DNA of 64,000 nucleotides from Laspinema sp963821735 (GCA_963821735.1 CAWGFK010000055.1:992001-1056000); one strand, 5' to 3'. Counted from the stretch's first letter, positions 46,442-54,886 are shown. Notes: generated by a model from the letters alone, not told the origin. Numbers and translations: made by a program.

Positions 46442-46765
46442 ATGGCTATGCCTAAATCGACGAATTCTCTCTCTGGCCCCTCCTCGAATGAAATTCTTTG
46501 TTATTATTTGAATTCTACCAGTGAGATTCAGGTAATTAAAAGTGACTGTCGAGAAACTTGGGAGTTCGAGCGTGTTGTATTTCCGGGACAACGGCTTTTT
46601 TTTGAAGCTTTTTCTACAGCCCATTTAGAAATTTACAAGGCGAAGAATTCAGGTTTACAGTTAGCGGCTCGGGTGAAATGCGATCGCTTGCAAGTTACGC
46701 AGGAGCGCAGCTCATCTTTCACAACGATCTCAACATTCCTAGGGCAACAACTAGCAGCTTGTTAA
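46442..46765 (+). CDS. DUF1830 domain protein
   Basis: The DUF1830 signature is ILCYYLNSTSEIQVIKSDC, then WEFERVVFPGQRLFFEAFST and LEIYK. The family is found almost only in cyanobacteria, with no assigned function. I chose the ATG at 46442 (MAMPKSTNSLSGPSSNE), giving 107 residues. The 24 codons upstream from 46370 are basic and unlike the family. A good terminator follows at 46845-46888. Confidence 0.85.
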   Translation: MAMPKSTNSLSGPSSNEILCYYLNSTSEIQVIKSDCRETWEFERVVFPGQRLFFEAFSTAHLEIYKAKNSGLQLAARVKCDRLQVTQERSSSFTTISTFLGQQLAAC

Positions 46766-46844
46766 GTTCCAACACCATTCAGGGTGATTTGTAGCAGTTT
46801 AAATACTGCTGATGGATAAATGATTGGGTGATGCATGGGTGTTC

Positions 46845-46888
46845 AAAAGAGAGGAGAGGAAGCGACTGCTTTTTCTCCTCTCTTTTTT
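46845..46888 (+). terminator. Rho-independent terminator after DUF1830
   Basis: AAAAGAGAGGAGA pairs with TCTCCTCTCTTTT around a 16-base loop and runs into TTTTTT. A classic terminator 80 bases after the stop codon. Confidence 0.8.
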
Positions 46889-46908
46889 ATACGAAATCCA
46901 GTTCTAAT

Positions 46909-47250
46909 ACGGAATCCGGTTCTCAAAGGTCTATAAAAACCCGCAGGCTCAAGCCTGGGGCTATACGGACGAAGCCCGCCTGCGCGGGCTAAAAGCGAAA
47001 ACCGACTGTTAACAACCGGATTTGGTATAATATGGCTATAAAAGCTCGCACCCTTGAGGGTTCGGGTTTTTATAGACTTACTTCGAGGGTACAGTATGGG
47101 TTAGAAACCCAGTTTCTTGACAAAATTCTGGCGGATTCGGGTATGAAAAGTCGTTTTTATGGAGTAGCCCGCGCAGGAGAGGCTCTGTCCGTATAGCCTC
47201 CGGGCTACAGCCTGTGGGTTTTTTATAGACCTTTGAGAACCGGATTCCGT
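46909..47250. mobile_element. fold-back element with about 85-bp inverted arms
   Basis: The arms at 46909-46990 and 47166-47250 start with the identical ACGGAATCCGGTTCTCAAAG and stay about 85% complementary for more than 80 bases. The interior contains AACCGGATTTGGTATAATATG and a second GGGTTCGGGTTTTTATAGAC unit. The right arm lies 4 bases from a MITE copy. No transposase gene. Confidence 0.8.
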
Positions 47251-47254
47251 ATTA

Positions 47255-47415
47255 GGCGATTGCAAAATATAAATCCTCCAAACGTTCAACTGAAAGGAAG
47301 ATATCTGTAGGGGCGCAATGTGCAGGCCCTCCGGAGGGCCTGCACATTGCGCCCCTACTCCGTTGATCCATCACTACAAACGAACGTTTTGGAGATTTTA
47401 TTTTTTGGAGTTCCC
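47255..47415 (+). mobile_element. MITE-like element, copy 4
   Basis: Starts GGCGATTGCAAAATATAAAT and ends GGAGTTCCC. TA is present on both sides. The central hairpin includes GTGCAGGCCCTCCGGAGGGC-type self-complementary sequence. Confidence 0.83.
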
Positions 47416-47594
47416 TAACTTAGGACTTCCGCAGATTTTGAGAACCCATCCAAACATTGATCGCCCCTTTTGGTGTAAAGTAAAGGCGATCGCAGTCAGG
47501 ATCGAGAGGGCATCCGGGGCGAGGGTTGAAGCTGGGATGCAAAATTTAGACGGTTGAGGGTGCGATCGCTACTACTCACAAACGAGGCCGGACT

Positions 47595-48878
47595 ATGAAG
47601 ATTTTATCCCAATCTTCCACCTTGAGAGTTGCTTTTCAAACCCAAATTGAATCAAAAATTCAAGGGCAAAGAGAGTTCCAACAAGACCGATTCGGAGAAA
47701 CTTTCTTAGGTCAAATTAGCTCTTTCTGTTGGGAAGTCAATCGCGTTAGTAAACAAGTCAAAGGCAGTCTCGGAGAAGGCGTGGTGTCCTTCCTCCTGCA
47801 ATGGTTACCCGATTCTGATGTTTTGTTTAACAATGCCTTAATTCCCACTCGCAAACCGGGTATTCTAACCGAAATTGACCATTTAATTATTGCCACCAAT
47901 GGGGTATTTCTGGTGGAACTCAAAACCTGGAAAGGGTCATTTAGCGCCTACCAAGATCAATGGAAACGCCGGGAAGGAAAGCGGTGGGTTTCCCTCGACC
48001 CAAGTCCCAGTTCCCAAAGTGCCTATCATCAGCAAATGTTCGAGAGGTGGATTCGGAGCCTCCTCCCTAATTTACCGGCCAATTTTGTCACGGCACCTGT
48101 GGTATTTCCCATCGCCGATTGGGTGGAAACCACTCAATGTAGCGTCCCGGTTTTGCATCGAGTCAGTGCCTTGCTCGATTTGTTAAAGGGGTCAGAACCC
48201 TGCCTCACAGCCCCACAAGTTGCAGCGATCGCCTCGGCTGTTGCCAATTATACAATTCCCCCACCGGAACCCATCGCCCCCAAAGCTCCATTACCGAAAC
48301 CGATGCCAAAACCCTCCCCAATCAAGGTTGCCCATCCGGTCTCGCCTCGGACCTATACGATGCAAGAAAGTACCCAGGTTGCGGACCGGGCAACGGCGGA
48401 TATTACCCACTGGTTGCAAAATTTGCCCCGGACTATTTCGATTCAAAATGTTGAAAATGACCCACACTATCGCGCTATTGATGTGGATTTACTGGTAACG
48501 ACGGACAGGGGGGAATCTAAACTGGAAATTAAAGGCGATCGCTACCATAATACGGGCAATTTCTTTTTTGAAACTCACAGCAATCGGGAAAAAAATACCC
48601 CGGGCTGCTTTCTCTATACGCAAGCGGATTGGTTATGCTATTATTTTGTGGAAATCGGCCTGTTGTACTTGCTGCCGATGCCTCAGACCCGGGATTGGTT
48701 TTTGAACAACATGGAACGGTTTCAGTCCAAGTCAACCACGACTCCCATTAGAGCAGGCGGTTGTTATACCACCGTTGGACGGCTTGTGCCGATTGATGTG
48801 GTCCTCCAGGAAGTACCCGATGTCAAACGACATCAACTCAAAACCGTGAGGGAGGGGAGCGCAAAATGGGAACACTGA
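47595..48878 (+). CDS. NERD domain protein with a second nuclease-like domain
   Basis: Residues 55-185 form a NERD domain, a PD-(D/E)XK-type fold, with Glu61, Asp95 in TEIDHLIIATNGVFLVELK, and the Glu108-x-Lys110 pair. A proline-rich linker (residues 221-250) follows. The C-terminal part contains AIDVDLLVTTDRGESKLEIK with Asp298 and Glu311-x-Lys313, the layout of another PD-(D/E)XK active site. It continues with NFFFETHSNREKNTPGCFLY and TTTPIRAGGCYTTVGRLVPI. Single-domain relatives of the C-terminal part occur in other cyanobacteria, as far as I recall. The role is unknown; DNA repair or defence is a guess. The Hpt gene starts 169 bases later. Confidence 0.75.
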   Translation: MKILSQSSTLRVAFQTQIESKIQGQREFQQDRFGETFLGQISSFCWEVNRVSKQVKGSLGEGVVSFLLQWLPDSDVLFNNALIPTRKPGILTEIDHLIIATNGVFLVELKTWKGSFSAYQDQWKRREGKRWVSLDPSPSSQSAYHQQMFERWIRSLLPNLPANFVTAPVVFPIADWVETTQCSVPVLHRVSALLDLLKGSEPCLTAPQVAAIASAVANYTIPPPEPIAPKAPLPKPMPKPSPIKVAHPVSPRTYTMQESTQVADRATADITHWLQNLPRTISIQNVENDPHYRAIDVDLLVTTDRGESKLEIKGDRYHNTGNFFFETHSNREKNTPGCFLYTQADWLCYYFVEIGLLYLLPMPQTRDWFLNNMERFQSKSTTTPIRAGGCYTTVGRLVPIDVVLQEVPDVKRHQLKTVREGSAKWEH

Positions 48879-49047
48879 AAGCTATCGGGGTTTCAAGATG
48901 CGATCGCAAGCAAATCCCCGAGGATAGGGGGGTTTCCAACCAATCTGGCTTCACCACCCGCGATCAACCCTTCAGCGTTCATGCAATGGGTGCCAGATCT
49001 CAGTTAAAACTGAGAGGGAGAGAATTTTTAGTTAGAGGGAGTTTGCT

Positions 49048-49971
49048 GTGGATCCGGATAAGCAACAACAGATCATCGGGTATTTCATCGAGGAAGCTCG
49101 CGAGCACCTCGAAACCATCGAAAAAGGACTGTTAGAGTTACAGTCCACGATGAATGATCAAGAACAATTGAATGAACTGTTTCGCGCCGCACACTCAGTC
49201 AAAGGGGGTGCAGCGATGTTGGGCTTTGGGAGTATCCAAAAAACAGCTCACAGTTTAGAGGATTGTTTTAAGATTCTGAAAGAGAACCCAGTTCCCGTTG
49301 ACCAAAAGTTAGAAACTTTATTTTTAAAAGGGTATGACACCCTGCAAAAATTATTGGAACGCCTCCAAGGGCCTTTTGGGTTGAGAGAAGAAGATGGGAC
49401 AGAAATTGTCAAAGAGTCCCAGCCTGTGTTTGAGGAACTAAAAAAATATCTGGATGCCCTCGTTAATGGTGGGGATGAAGCGGATGCACAGCAAGCCAGT
49501 CGTGATGTTGGGTTAGAGATTGCCAACGAAGTGATCAATCTGTTGCGACAAATGTTGATGCTATTCAAGCAAAAGCCCGATCCCGAAAACCGCAAACGGA
49601 TCGGGACCTTGTGCAATCAACTGGCTGAAATGAGTCCTCAGATGCAGAATTGGCAAACTTTGGTGAAAACTGCGGCCCGGGCGATCGCCAATCCCAAAAA
49701 CAGCTATGACTTAATTGCACCTGTGACGATTAAAGAACTCAAATATGCCAGCGATTTTATCGCGGTTGGCAAACCGGATACGATGCCCCCGAGTTCATTA
49801 TTATTGGAATTGGCTGGTCAGTCCCCAACCCAAGGGGGGATCACTCTCAAAGAGAAGGAGTTTATTATTAACTCAGACCCGCAAGCAGCGGCGAAGAAAC
49901 TGATCGAAACCTTTGATAAAAAACAGCTTACGGTTTTGACTAAGTTGTTAGTCAAAGCGGTGAAATCTTAA
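49048..49971 (+). CDS. Hpt domain protein
   Basis: Residues 1-115 form a histidine phosphotransfer domain with the phospho-acceptor His49 in FRAAHSVKGGAAMLGF. The start is a GTG, the only sensible one before DPDKQQQIIGYFIEEAREHL. The rest (about 190 residues) is helical and does not match a CheA kinase: no ATPase domain is present, so this is a stand-alone shuttle or sink. The C-terminal segment ends in QLTVLTKLLVKAVKS. No CheY or CheW gene is adjacent; the nearest kinases in the window are at 21-24 kb and 43-45 kb. Confidence 0.88.
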   Translation: MDPDKQQQIIGYFIEEAREHLETIEKGLLELQSTMNDQEQLNELFRAAHSVKGGAAMLGFGSIQKTAHSLEDCFKILKENPVPVDQKLETLFLKGYDTLQKLLERLQGPFGLREEDGTEIVKESQPVFEELKKYLDALVNGGDEADAQQASRDVGLEIANEVINLLRQMLMLFKQKPDPENRKRIGTLCNQLAEMSPQMQNWQTLVKTAARAIANPKNSYDLIAPVTIKELKYASDFIAVGKPDTMPPSSLLLELAGQSPTQGGITLKEKEFIINSDPQAAAKKLIETFDKKQLTVLTKLLVKAVKS

Positions 49972-50149
49972 AGATTTCCAGACCCTTACCGGACGGAGAA
50001 ACACGATAGAGCAACGCTTGGAGGAATGGAACTATTCTATTGGGGTTCCCATGTCCATAGCGTACAGCGATGGCGGCCCCAAACCCCTCTCCCAAGGAGG
50101 GAGAGGGGCTTTAAACAGAGCCTCATGAGGTTGGAAATTTCTATATTGG
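49972..50149. other. intergenic, contains a CCCCTCTCCC hairpin
   Basis: CCCCTCTCCCAAGGAGGGAG plus AGGGG near 50085-50110 forms a strong hairpin and may end both converging transcripts. Confidence 0.5.
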
Positions 50150-50204
50150 GGAGTGGGAGCATCTTGCTCCCTACTACTGATGGGGAGCAAGATGCTCCCA
50201 CTCC
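50150..50204. repeat. GGAGTGGGAGCATCTTGCTC inverted repeat
   Basis: GGAGTGGGAGCATCTTGCTC and its exact complement flank a 14-base loop, giving a hairpin of about 20 bp. Related to the GCGAGCATCTTGCTCGC palindromes elsewhere in the window. Confidence 0.85.
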
Positions 50205-50231
50205 TTAATGGTCCGCTATTCCTCCACCAGT

Positions 50232-51277
50232 TTAGGGAGTTTGCCAAATCCGTTGATGGTAGGCATCAACATTAGCATAGGGGTCGGGATTGTCGTGACC
50301 ATGACCGTGATTATGACCGTGATCATGATTATGACGTGATCATGGCTATGACCGTGATCATGGCCGTGAGCATGACCCTCTGACTTGGCCATTAATCGGA
50401 ATTTGCACATTTCACAGTTCATTTGCACCTGTCCCAGATGGGTTTCAATCTCGCGATCGCGCAGGAGGGTCAGCAATTCTCGATTAATTCCCATTTCGGG
50501 GAGGGCGGTAATTGAAAGGTCCGTCCATTGTTCTTGTTGCGCGGCGGTGATATTGAAAATTTTCTGGACTAAAACGCCGGTAAACAGGAAATAAGGAACC
50601 ACAATAATCCGTTTGGGTTGGAAGAGTCGGGCGCGATCGAATCCTTCTTCTAACCGGGGATGGGTAATGCCAATAAAACAGACTTCCACGGTTTTATAAC
50701 CGCTGCCTTCCCACAGAATTCGGGCGATTTTATAGACATCGCTGTTGGCATCCGGGTCACTGGAACCCCGTCCGACGAAGAGTAATACCGTGTCCGATCG
50801 CTCAATCTGATTGGGATTGTGCTGCGGTTGGTCCAGTTGCGCCAGTCGCGATCGCCACAACTCCACAATTCCCGGCGCGATTCCAAAATGCCGTCCGTAA
50901 TAAAACTTCAGATGGGGATGCCGTTCCCGGGCTCGGTCTAATTCATTGGTAATATCAAACTTATTGTGGCGCGCCGCAAACAGCAGCACTGGCAACACGG
51001 AAAATTCAGAATATCCCAGGTCCACACACCGATCTATCCCCTCCTGAATCGTAGGACCAGTCAGTTCCAGGAAACAAGGCACAACCAGCCGCGACGAGTC
51101 TAAGGCTGTATAGGCTGCTGCAAAATCCAGGAAACTTTGCCGTCCCCGTTCGTCGCGGGTGCCGTGACCGACCAGTAATAAAGGACGCTGTATCGGTAAA
51201 GGTGGCAATTCCACAGACTGTAACTCGGAAGTTGGTGATGTAATTTCGATCAGATCGGATGTTTTGACGTTCGTCAT
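50232..51277 (-). CDS. cbiX: sirohydrochlorin cobalto/ferrochelatase CbiX, long form with His-rich tail (one frameshift)
   Basis: Long CbiX inserts cobalt into sirohydrochlorin. Two chelatase halves are visible: LLLVGHGTRDERGRQSFLDF with PVLLFAARHNKFDI, and LLFVGRGSSDPDANSDVYKI with VVPYFLFTGVL. After NCEMC, the CxxC linked to an Fe-S cluster in long CbiX, comes a His/Asp/Gly-rich tail (GHAHGHDHGHSHDHG...). One missing G near 50335 breaks the tail; restoring it gives 349 codons ending DAYHQRIWQTP. I chose the ATG at 51277. A cobalamin riboswitch lies just upstream, so B12 probably represses the gene. Confidence 0.92.
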
Positions 51278-51332
51278 TAAAATACAGGCTCCTTGTCCCG
51301 TGCGAGGCAGGAAATCGATTGAGCAAATAACC

Positions 51333-51457
51333 GGCGAGGGCGTTCTGGCTTGCGATCGCTTCTGAGTCCCTGGGGTGAAAATACCCTGGAGGCCTAGACC
51401 ACTAATCGCTGACAGTTGCCGCACAGCCTCGGATTTTCACCGGAGTTTCCCCTCGCC
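51333..51457 (-). promoter_or_regulatory. cobalamin (B12) riboswitch upstream of cbiX
   Basis: On the minus strand the conserved core is plain: GGGGAAACTCCGGTGAAAAT then CCGAGGCTGTGCGGCAACTG (the B12 box), then later AGCCAGAACGCC. The closing stem is GGCGAGG (51451-51457) with CCTCGCC (51333-51339). The core ends 55 bases before the cbiX ATG, a distance that leaves room for a regulatory hairpin over the ribosome binding site. Binding of adenosylcobalamin would lower expression, as is known for the class. Confidence 0.88.
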
Positions 51458-51477
51458 CTTTCTCTAGCTTCGTTATC

Positions 51478-52268
51478 TTATCTTATTTAGCTGGGAATCT
51501 CTATGCTCGGGAGGGGGATAGATGGGGCATCCCTTGGTATTCTATGGCTCATAACTGATGTAAAATAAAGAATAAAGAATTAATAACCCAGGATTTTTTA
51601 GGGGTGCAAATTTCAGATTTTGCAATTTTAAAAGGGCGGTTTTATCTATTTCCAAAGCCGGTTTCAGCCTCTGGATTGCCCCCGGATTTATAAATTTTTT
51701 CCCAGATTGTCCAGGTTGTGGTGTATAATCTGAATAGACTTACCAAACCTAAAGCTGGGGGTGGATAACTTTAATTGGATATAACTAAACCATAACGAAT
51801 CGATAAGTCAAGACCAGGAAACTCGGTCACTCTACGGATGCAAGCGAACAGAATCGTTCGACTTGGATCGAGTTTGCTGCCGCAATCAAACCCAGTCATA
51901 TAAAGGATGGAACTTGTATGAGACTGCCTCATACTTAGCGTTTGAGTCTCAAAAAAAAGCATCACTGAAACAAATCGCATCAGGCGATCGCCCTGGGAGA
52001 TCGGGCGGTTGTCATCGCTTGTTGCGGATAGGCGATCGCCGTTCAATCTTGCTTGATTTTTATACAAAAAAATTGAGGGATAGACTGAAGATGTCCGATG
52101 TCCGGATGTCCAGTCCGGATATTTTTTCCTTGATGCCTGCTGACTTGTATTCCCTCCAGAAGGCGAGGACGTTGCAGAGATTGGGCGTTTGAAACTTAGT
52201 TTCTCAACTCTGTCCCGATGGACTCAGAACAATACCGCATGGATCTCCAGTTTACCTTTCAACTTATA
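51478..52268. other. intergenic, no supported gene
   Basis: About 790 bases after the riboswitch leader. A TATAAT-like box near 51723 is possible, but I cannot pair it with a good -35. One frame of 109 codons is open at 51863-52192 but looks like chance sequence. Two GCGATCGC octamers are present. Confidence 0.45.
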
Positions 52269-52303
52269 GACAAACGTCATAACGTTTGTCCTGTCCTTTT
52301 TTT
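52269..52303 (+). terminator. terminator or attenuator hairpin in the GNAT leader
   Basis: GACAAACGT-CATA-ACGTTTGTC is a perfect 9-bp stem, followed after six bases by seven T's (52297-52303), 20 bases before the GNAT start at 52323. It looks like an intrinsic terminator in a leader, so attenuation of the gene is possible. Confidence 0.6.
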
Positions 52304-52322
52304 CCAATTTCTTGCTTTTTTT

Positions 52323-53291
52323 ATGAGTATCATCAGTAGATGCCCCGTAGCGGGCGAAACAGACTTACAACAGATTGCTGATCTAGTTAAAACCTGTGAA
52401 GTCGATGGGTTACTAGACGAAGATAAATCAATCGCCGATCTCAAATGGATCGTCACCACCTCATCGGTCAGGTCCCGGCGGTTATGGAAAGACTCAAACG
52501 GTCACCTGCGAGGGTTTGGACAACTTTGGATACCGGAACCCGACGAACGACTCGATGGATATTTGTGGTTCTACGTTGACCCCAAAGATGCCCTGCAAAA
52601 TAGCTTTACCGATGGCATTATTCCTTTAGAAACCGAGATTTTAGATTGGGCCGAAAATCGCCTGCGAGAGATTGGTAACCAGAGTGGACTGAGTATTCAC
52701 TTACATACCAAAACTCGCGCCGAAGCCTTAATTAGAATTTCCACCCTAGAACGGCATAATTTTAGCCGAGAACGAACCTTTTTGACCCTGGTTAAATCCG
52801 ACCTAGAAGCCCTACCTACCCCAGAGTTTCCCTCGGGATTTACGGTGCGATCGGTAGAGGCTCCCAGAGATAATCAAGCCTGGGTAGACTTATATAACGA
52901 ATCCTTTATTGACCACTGGGATCACCACGATTTAACCCTCAGCAGTTTTCAAGATTGGCAACAGGATCCGAACTATCAACCGGAATTTGATTTAGTGGCA
53001 GTCGCCCCCGATGGCACTTTTGCCGCCCTTTGCCAAAGTTCCCTCCAAACCGCCTTACCCCACTCCAGCAAAACCGGCTGGATTAGCTGGTTAGGAACCC
53101 GCCGGGGCTTCCGCAGGATGGGTTTAGGACGTTCCATACTCCTCGCCGCCATGCAACGACTTTACGCTGCCGGTGCAACCAGCATCAAACTCGGGGTCGA
53201 TGCCGATAGTGCCACAGGTGCAACCCGATTGTATGACGCAATGGGCTTCCACCCCGTCCAAAGTTGGCTATCCTACGTTAAAACCCTATAG
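52323..53291 (+). CDS. GNAT-family acetyltransferase, two-domain type
   Basis: A 322-residue protein that seems to have two GNAT halves, like mycothiol-synthase-type enzymes. The second half is complete: ISWLGTRRGFRRMGLGRSILL is motif A (RxxGxG) and ATSIKLGVDADSATGATRLYDAMGF is motif B. The first half ends near residue 160 and lacks a clear RxxGxG, so it is probably non-catalytic. I chose the ATG at 52323 because the longer frame back to 52218 would run through the terminator-like hairpin. The substrate is unknown. Confidence 0.8.
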   Translation: MSIISRCPVAGETDLQQIADLVKTCEVDGLLDEDKSIADLKWIVTTSSVRSRRLWKDSNGHLRGFGQLWIPEPDERLDGYLWFYVDPKDALQNSFTDGIIPLETEILDWAENRLREIGNQSGLSIHLHTKTRAEALIRISTLERHNFSRERTFLTLVKSDLEALPTPEFPSGFTVRSVEAPRDNQAWVDLYNESFIDHWDHHDLTLSSFQDWQQDPNYQPEFDLVAVAPDGTFAALCQSSLQTALPHSSKTGWISWLGTRRGFRRMGLGRSILLAAMQRLYAAGATSIKLGVDADSATGATRLYDAMGFHPVQSWLSYVKTL

Positions 53292-53314
53292 AAGAAACCC
53301 CCCGTTCAACGTCC

Positions 53315-53471
53315 CGACTTCAGTCGTTATCTTCTTAAGTTCGTAGTAACGACTTCAGTCGTTATCGTCTTAAGTTTGTAGTAACAACTTCAGTCGTTAT
53401 CTTCTTAAGTTTGTAGTAACAACTTCAGTCGTTATCTTCTTAAGTTCGTAGTAACGACTTCAGTCGTTATC
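53315..53471. repeat. five tandem copies of the AACGACTTCAGTCGTT palindrome
   Basis: Units of about 36 bases, TTCTTAAGTTTGTAGTAAC plus AACTTCAGTCGTTATC, repeated five times with small changes (GACGAC/AACAAC). This is the longest array of the family in the window. Confidence 0.88.
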
Positions 53472-53507
53472 CAATTCGCCCTACGGTTAGACCGTTGCAG
53501 CCTCCAG

Positions 53508-53530
53508 GGAGTGCGAGCATCTTGCTCGCT
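53508..53530. repeat. GCGAGCATCTTGCTCGC palindrome
   Basis: GGAGTGCGAGCATCTTGCTC followed by GCT. It lies 24 bases from MITE copy 5, as the copy at 26855 lies beside copy 2. Confidence 0.8.
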
Positions 53531-53553
53531 ATTGAAGTAGTAGTATTAGCGAG

Positions 53554-53718
53554 GGGGATTGCAAAAAATAAATCATCCAACCGTTCAACTGAAAGGAAGG
53601 TATCTGTAGGGGCGCAAGCTGCGCCCAGGGCAGCATTGCGCCCCTACATTGACGGGACTACTCCGTTGAGCAGTTACTACGAACGAACGTTTTGGAGATT
53701 TTATTTTTTGGAGTTCCC
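53554..53718 (+). mobile_element. MITE-like element, copy 5
   Basis: Starts GGGGATTGCAAAAAATAAAT and ends ATTTTTTGGAGTTCCC. The right flank has TTA; the left flank lacks TA. Internal TAGGGGCGCAAGCTGCGCCC is a variant of the hairpin in the other copies. Confidence 0.82.
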
Positions 53719-53812
53719 TTACTAAGCTCGCACGCCAATAATCCATAATAAGATATGTACCGCAACCGGCGATGCCGGTGTCTGCTTGATCGGATTGGAT
53801 TAACCTGCAACC

Positions 53813-54886
53813 ATGAGACAAAAAATCTGGATTCTGCTGCTGTGCCTGCTGAGTGCGATCGCCATCATCTTAGTGAGTCGGACTCGCCATCAATCCCCCG
53901 TATCCTTTGATGATCCCCCGAATGCTCCGCTCTCACAGCCACCCGCAGATCCAGTCCCCACCCTTCCCGAACCCAGTCCCCTCAGCATGGAGTTCAGACG
54001 TGCGCCAGCAGTCGTCCCCAGTCGCCTGATGGCCGATTTAGAAGCATTAGCCTTTGAGCGATCCACCCCCGATAGCCGAGAAGAGTCCCGAGAGTATATC
54101 CGCAATCGCCTTGTAGCAGCCGGATGGACTCCGCAATCTCAACCCTTTGCAGACGGAATCAACCTGATTGCCAAAAAATCGGGGAGGAATCCCGAATCGG
54201 GAAGTATCCTCCTTGGCGCACATTATGATACCGTTCCCGGTTCTGCCGGTGCGAGTGATAATGGCAGTGGGGTGGCGGTGCTGTTGGAAGTGGCGCGACT
54301 GTTGCAGGACCGGCAAACTGAGCGATCGCTAGAGTTGGCCTTTTTTGATTTAGAGGAAATCGGATTACATGGCAGTTTTGCCTTTGCCAGCGATCCCAAT
54401 TTAGTCGCGGACTTGCGCGGTGCCATTGTAGTAGATATGGTGGGATATGCTTGTTATCAAGCCGGATGTCAGGATTATCCCAGTCAACTTCCTATACAAC
54501 CGCCAAGCGATCGCGGTGACTTTGTAGCCGTGATTGGAGATACGGAACATTTACCTCTGCTGGAAGTGTTCCTGATGGAAACTAGAGCTAATTTACCGCC
54601 GGTTTATACCTTGCCCGTTCCCTTTAAAGGGTTGTTAATTCCTGATACCTTGCGAAGTGATCATGCGCCCTTTTGGTATCACGGGATTGGAGCAGTTTTA
54701 GTGACGGATACGGGGAATTTGCGATCGCCTCACTACCATCAACCCAGTGATACTCCCCTTCAGATTAATCGGGCCTTTTTTATCGGTTCCGCACAACGGA
54801 TTGCCGATGCGATCGTGACCTTATTAGAGAGTCAGGGAAGCTTAGAAACTAACTCAATTCGGACTGAGGCAAATTTGGGGAGGTAA
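53813..54886 (+). CDS. M28 family zinc aminopeptidase
   Basis: A 357-residue protein with an N-terminal membrane anchor (residues 4-22), so it acts outside the cytoplasmic membrane. The M28 zinc ligands are visible: His and Asp in LLGAHYDTVPG and ASDNGSG, Glu pair in FFDLEEIGLHGS, Asp in VVDMVGY, and His in SPHYHQPSDT. The family removes N-terminal residues of peptides; glutaminyl cyclases are also in it. The tldD gene starts 76 bases later on the same strand, so co-transcription of two peptidases is plausible. Confidence 0.92.
   Translation: MRQKIWILLLCLLSAIAIILVSRTRHQSPVSFDDPPNAPLSQPPADPVPTLPEPSPLSMEFRRAPAVVPSRLMADLEALAFERSTPDSREESREYIRNRLVAAGWTPQSQPFADGINLIAKKSGRNPESGSILLGAHYDTVPGSAGASDNGSGVAVLLEVARLLQDRQTERSLELAFFDLEEIGLHGSFAFASDPNLVADLRGAIVVDMVGYACYQAGCQDYPSQLPIQPPSDRGDFVAVIGDTEHLPLLEVFLMETRANLPPVYTLPVPFKGLLIPDTLRSDHAPFWYHGIGAVLVTDTGNLRSPHYHQPSDTPLQINRAFFIGSAQRIADAIVTLLESQGSLETNSIRTEANLGR

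Noticed and set aside
51863..52192. 109-codon frame with several Cys and Arg residues
   Set aside because: No family, no ribosome binding site, and GCGATCGC sites explain part of the open frame.
53315..53471. CRISPR array
   Set aside because: Repeats of about 36 bases follow each other without spacers; no cas genes are present.
53495..53725. 76-codon frame covering the MITE copy
   Set aside because: It is the translated repeat; similar frames appear over other copies.
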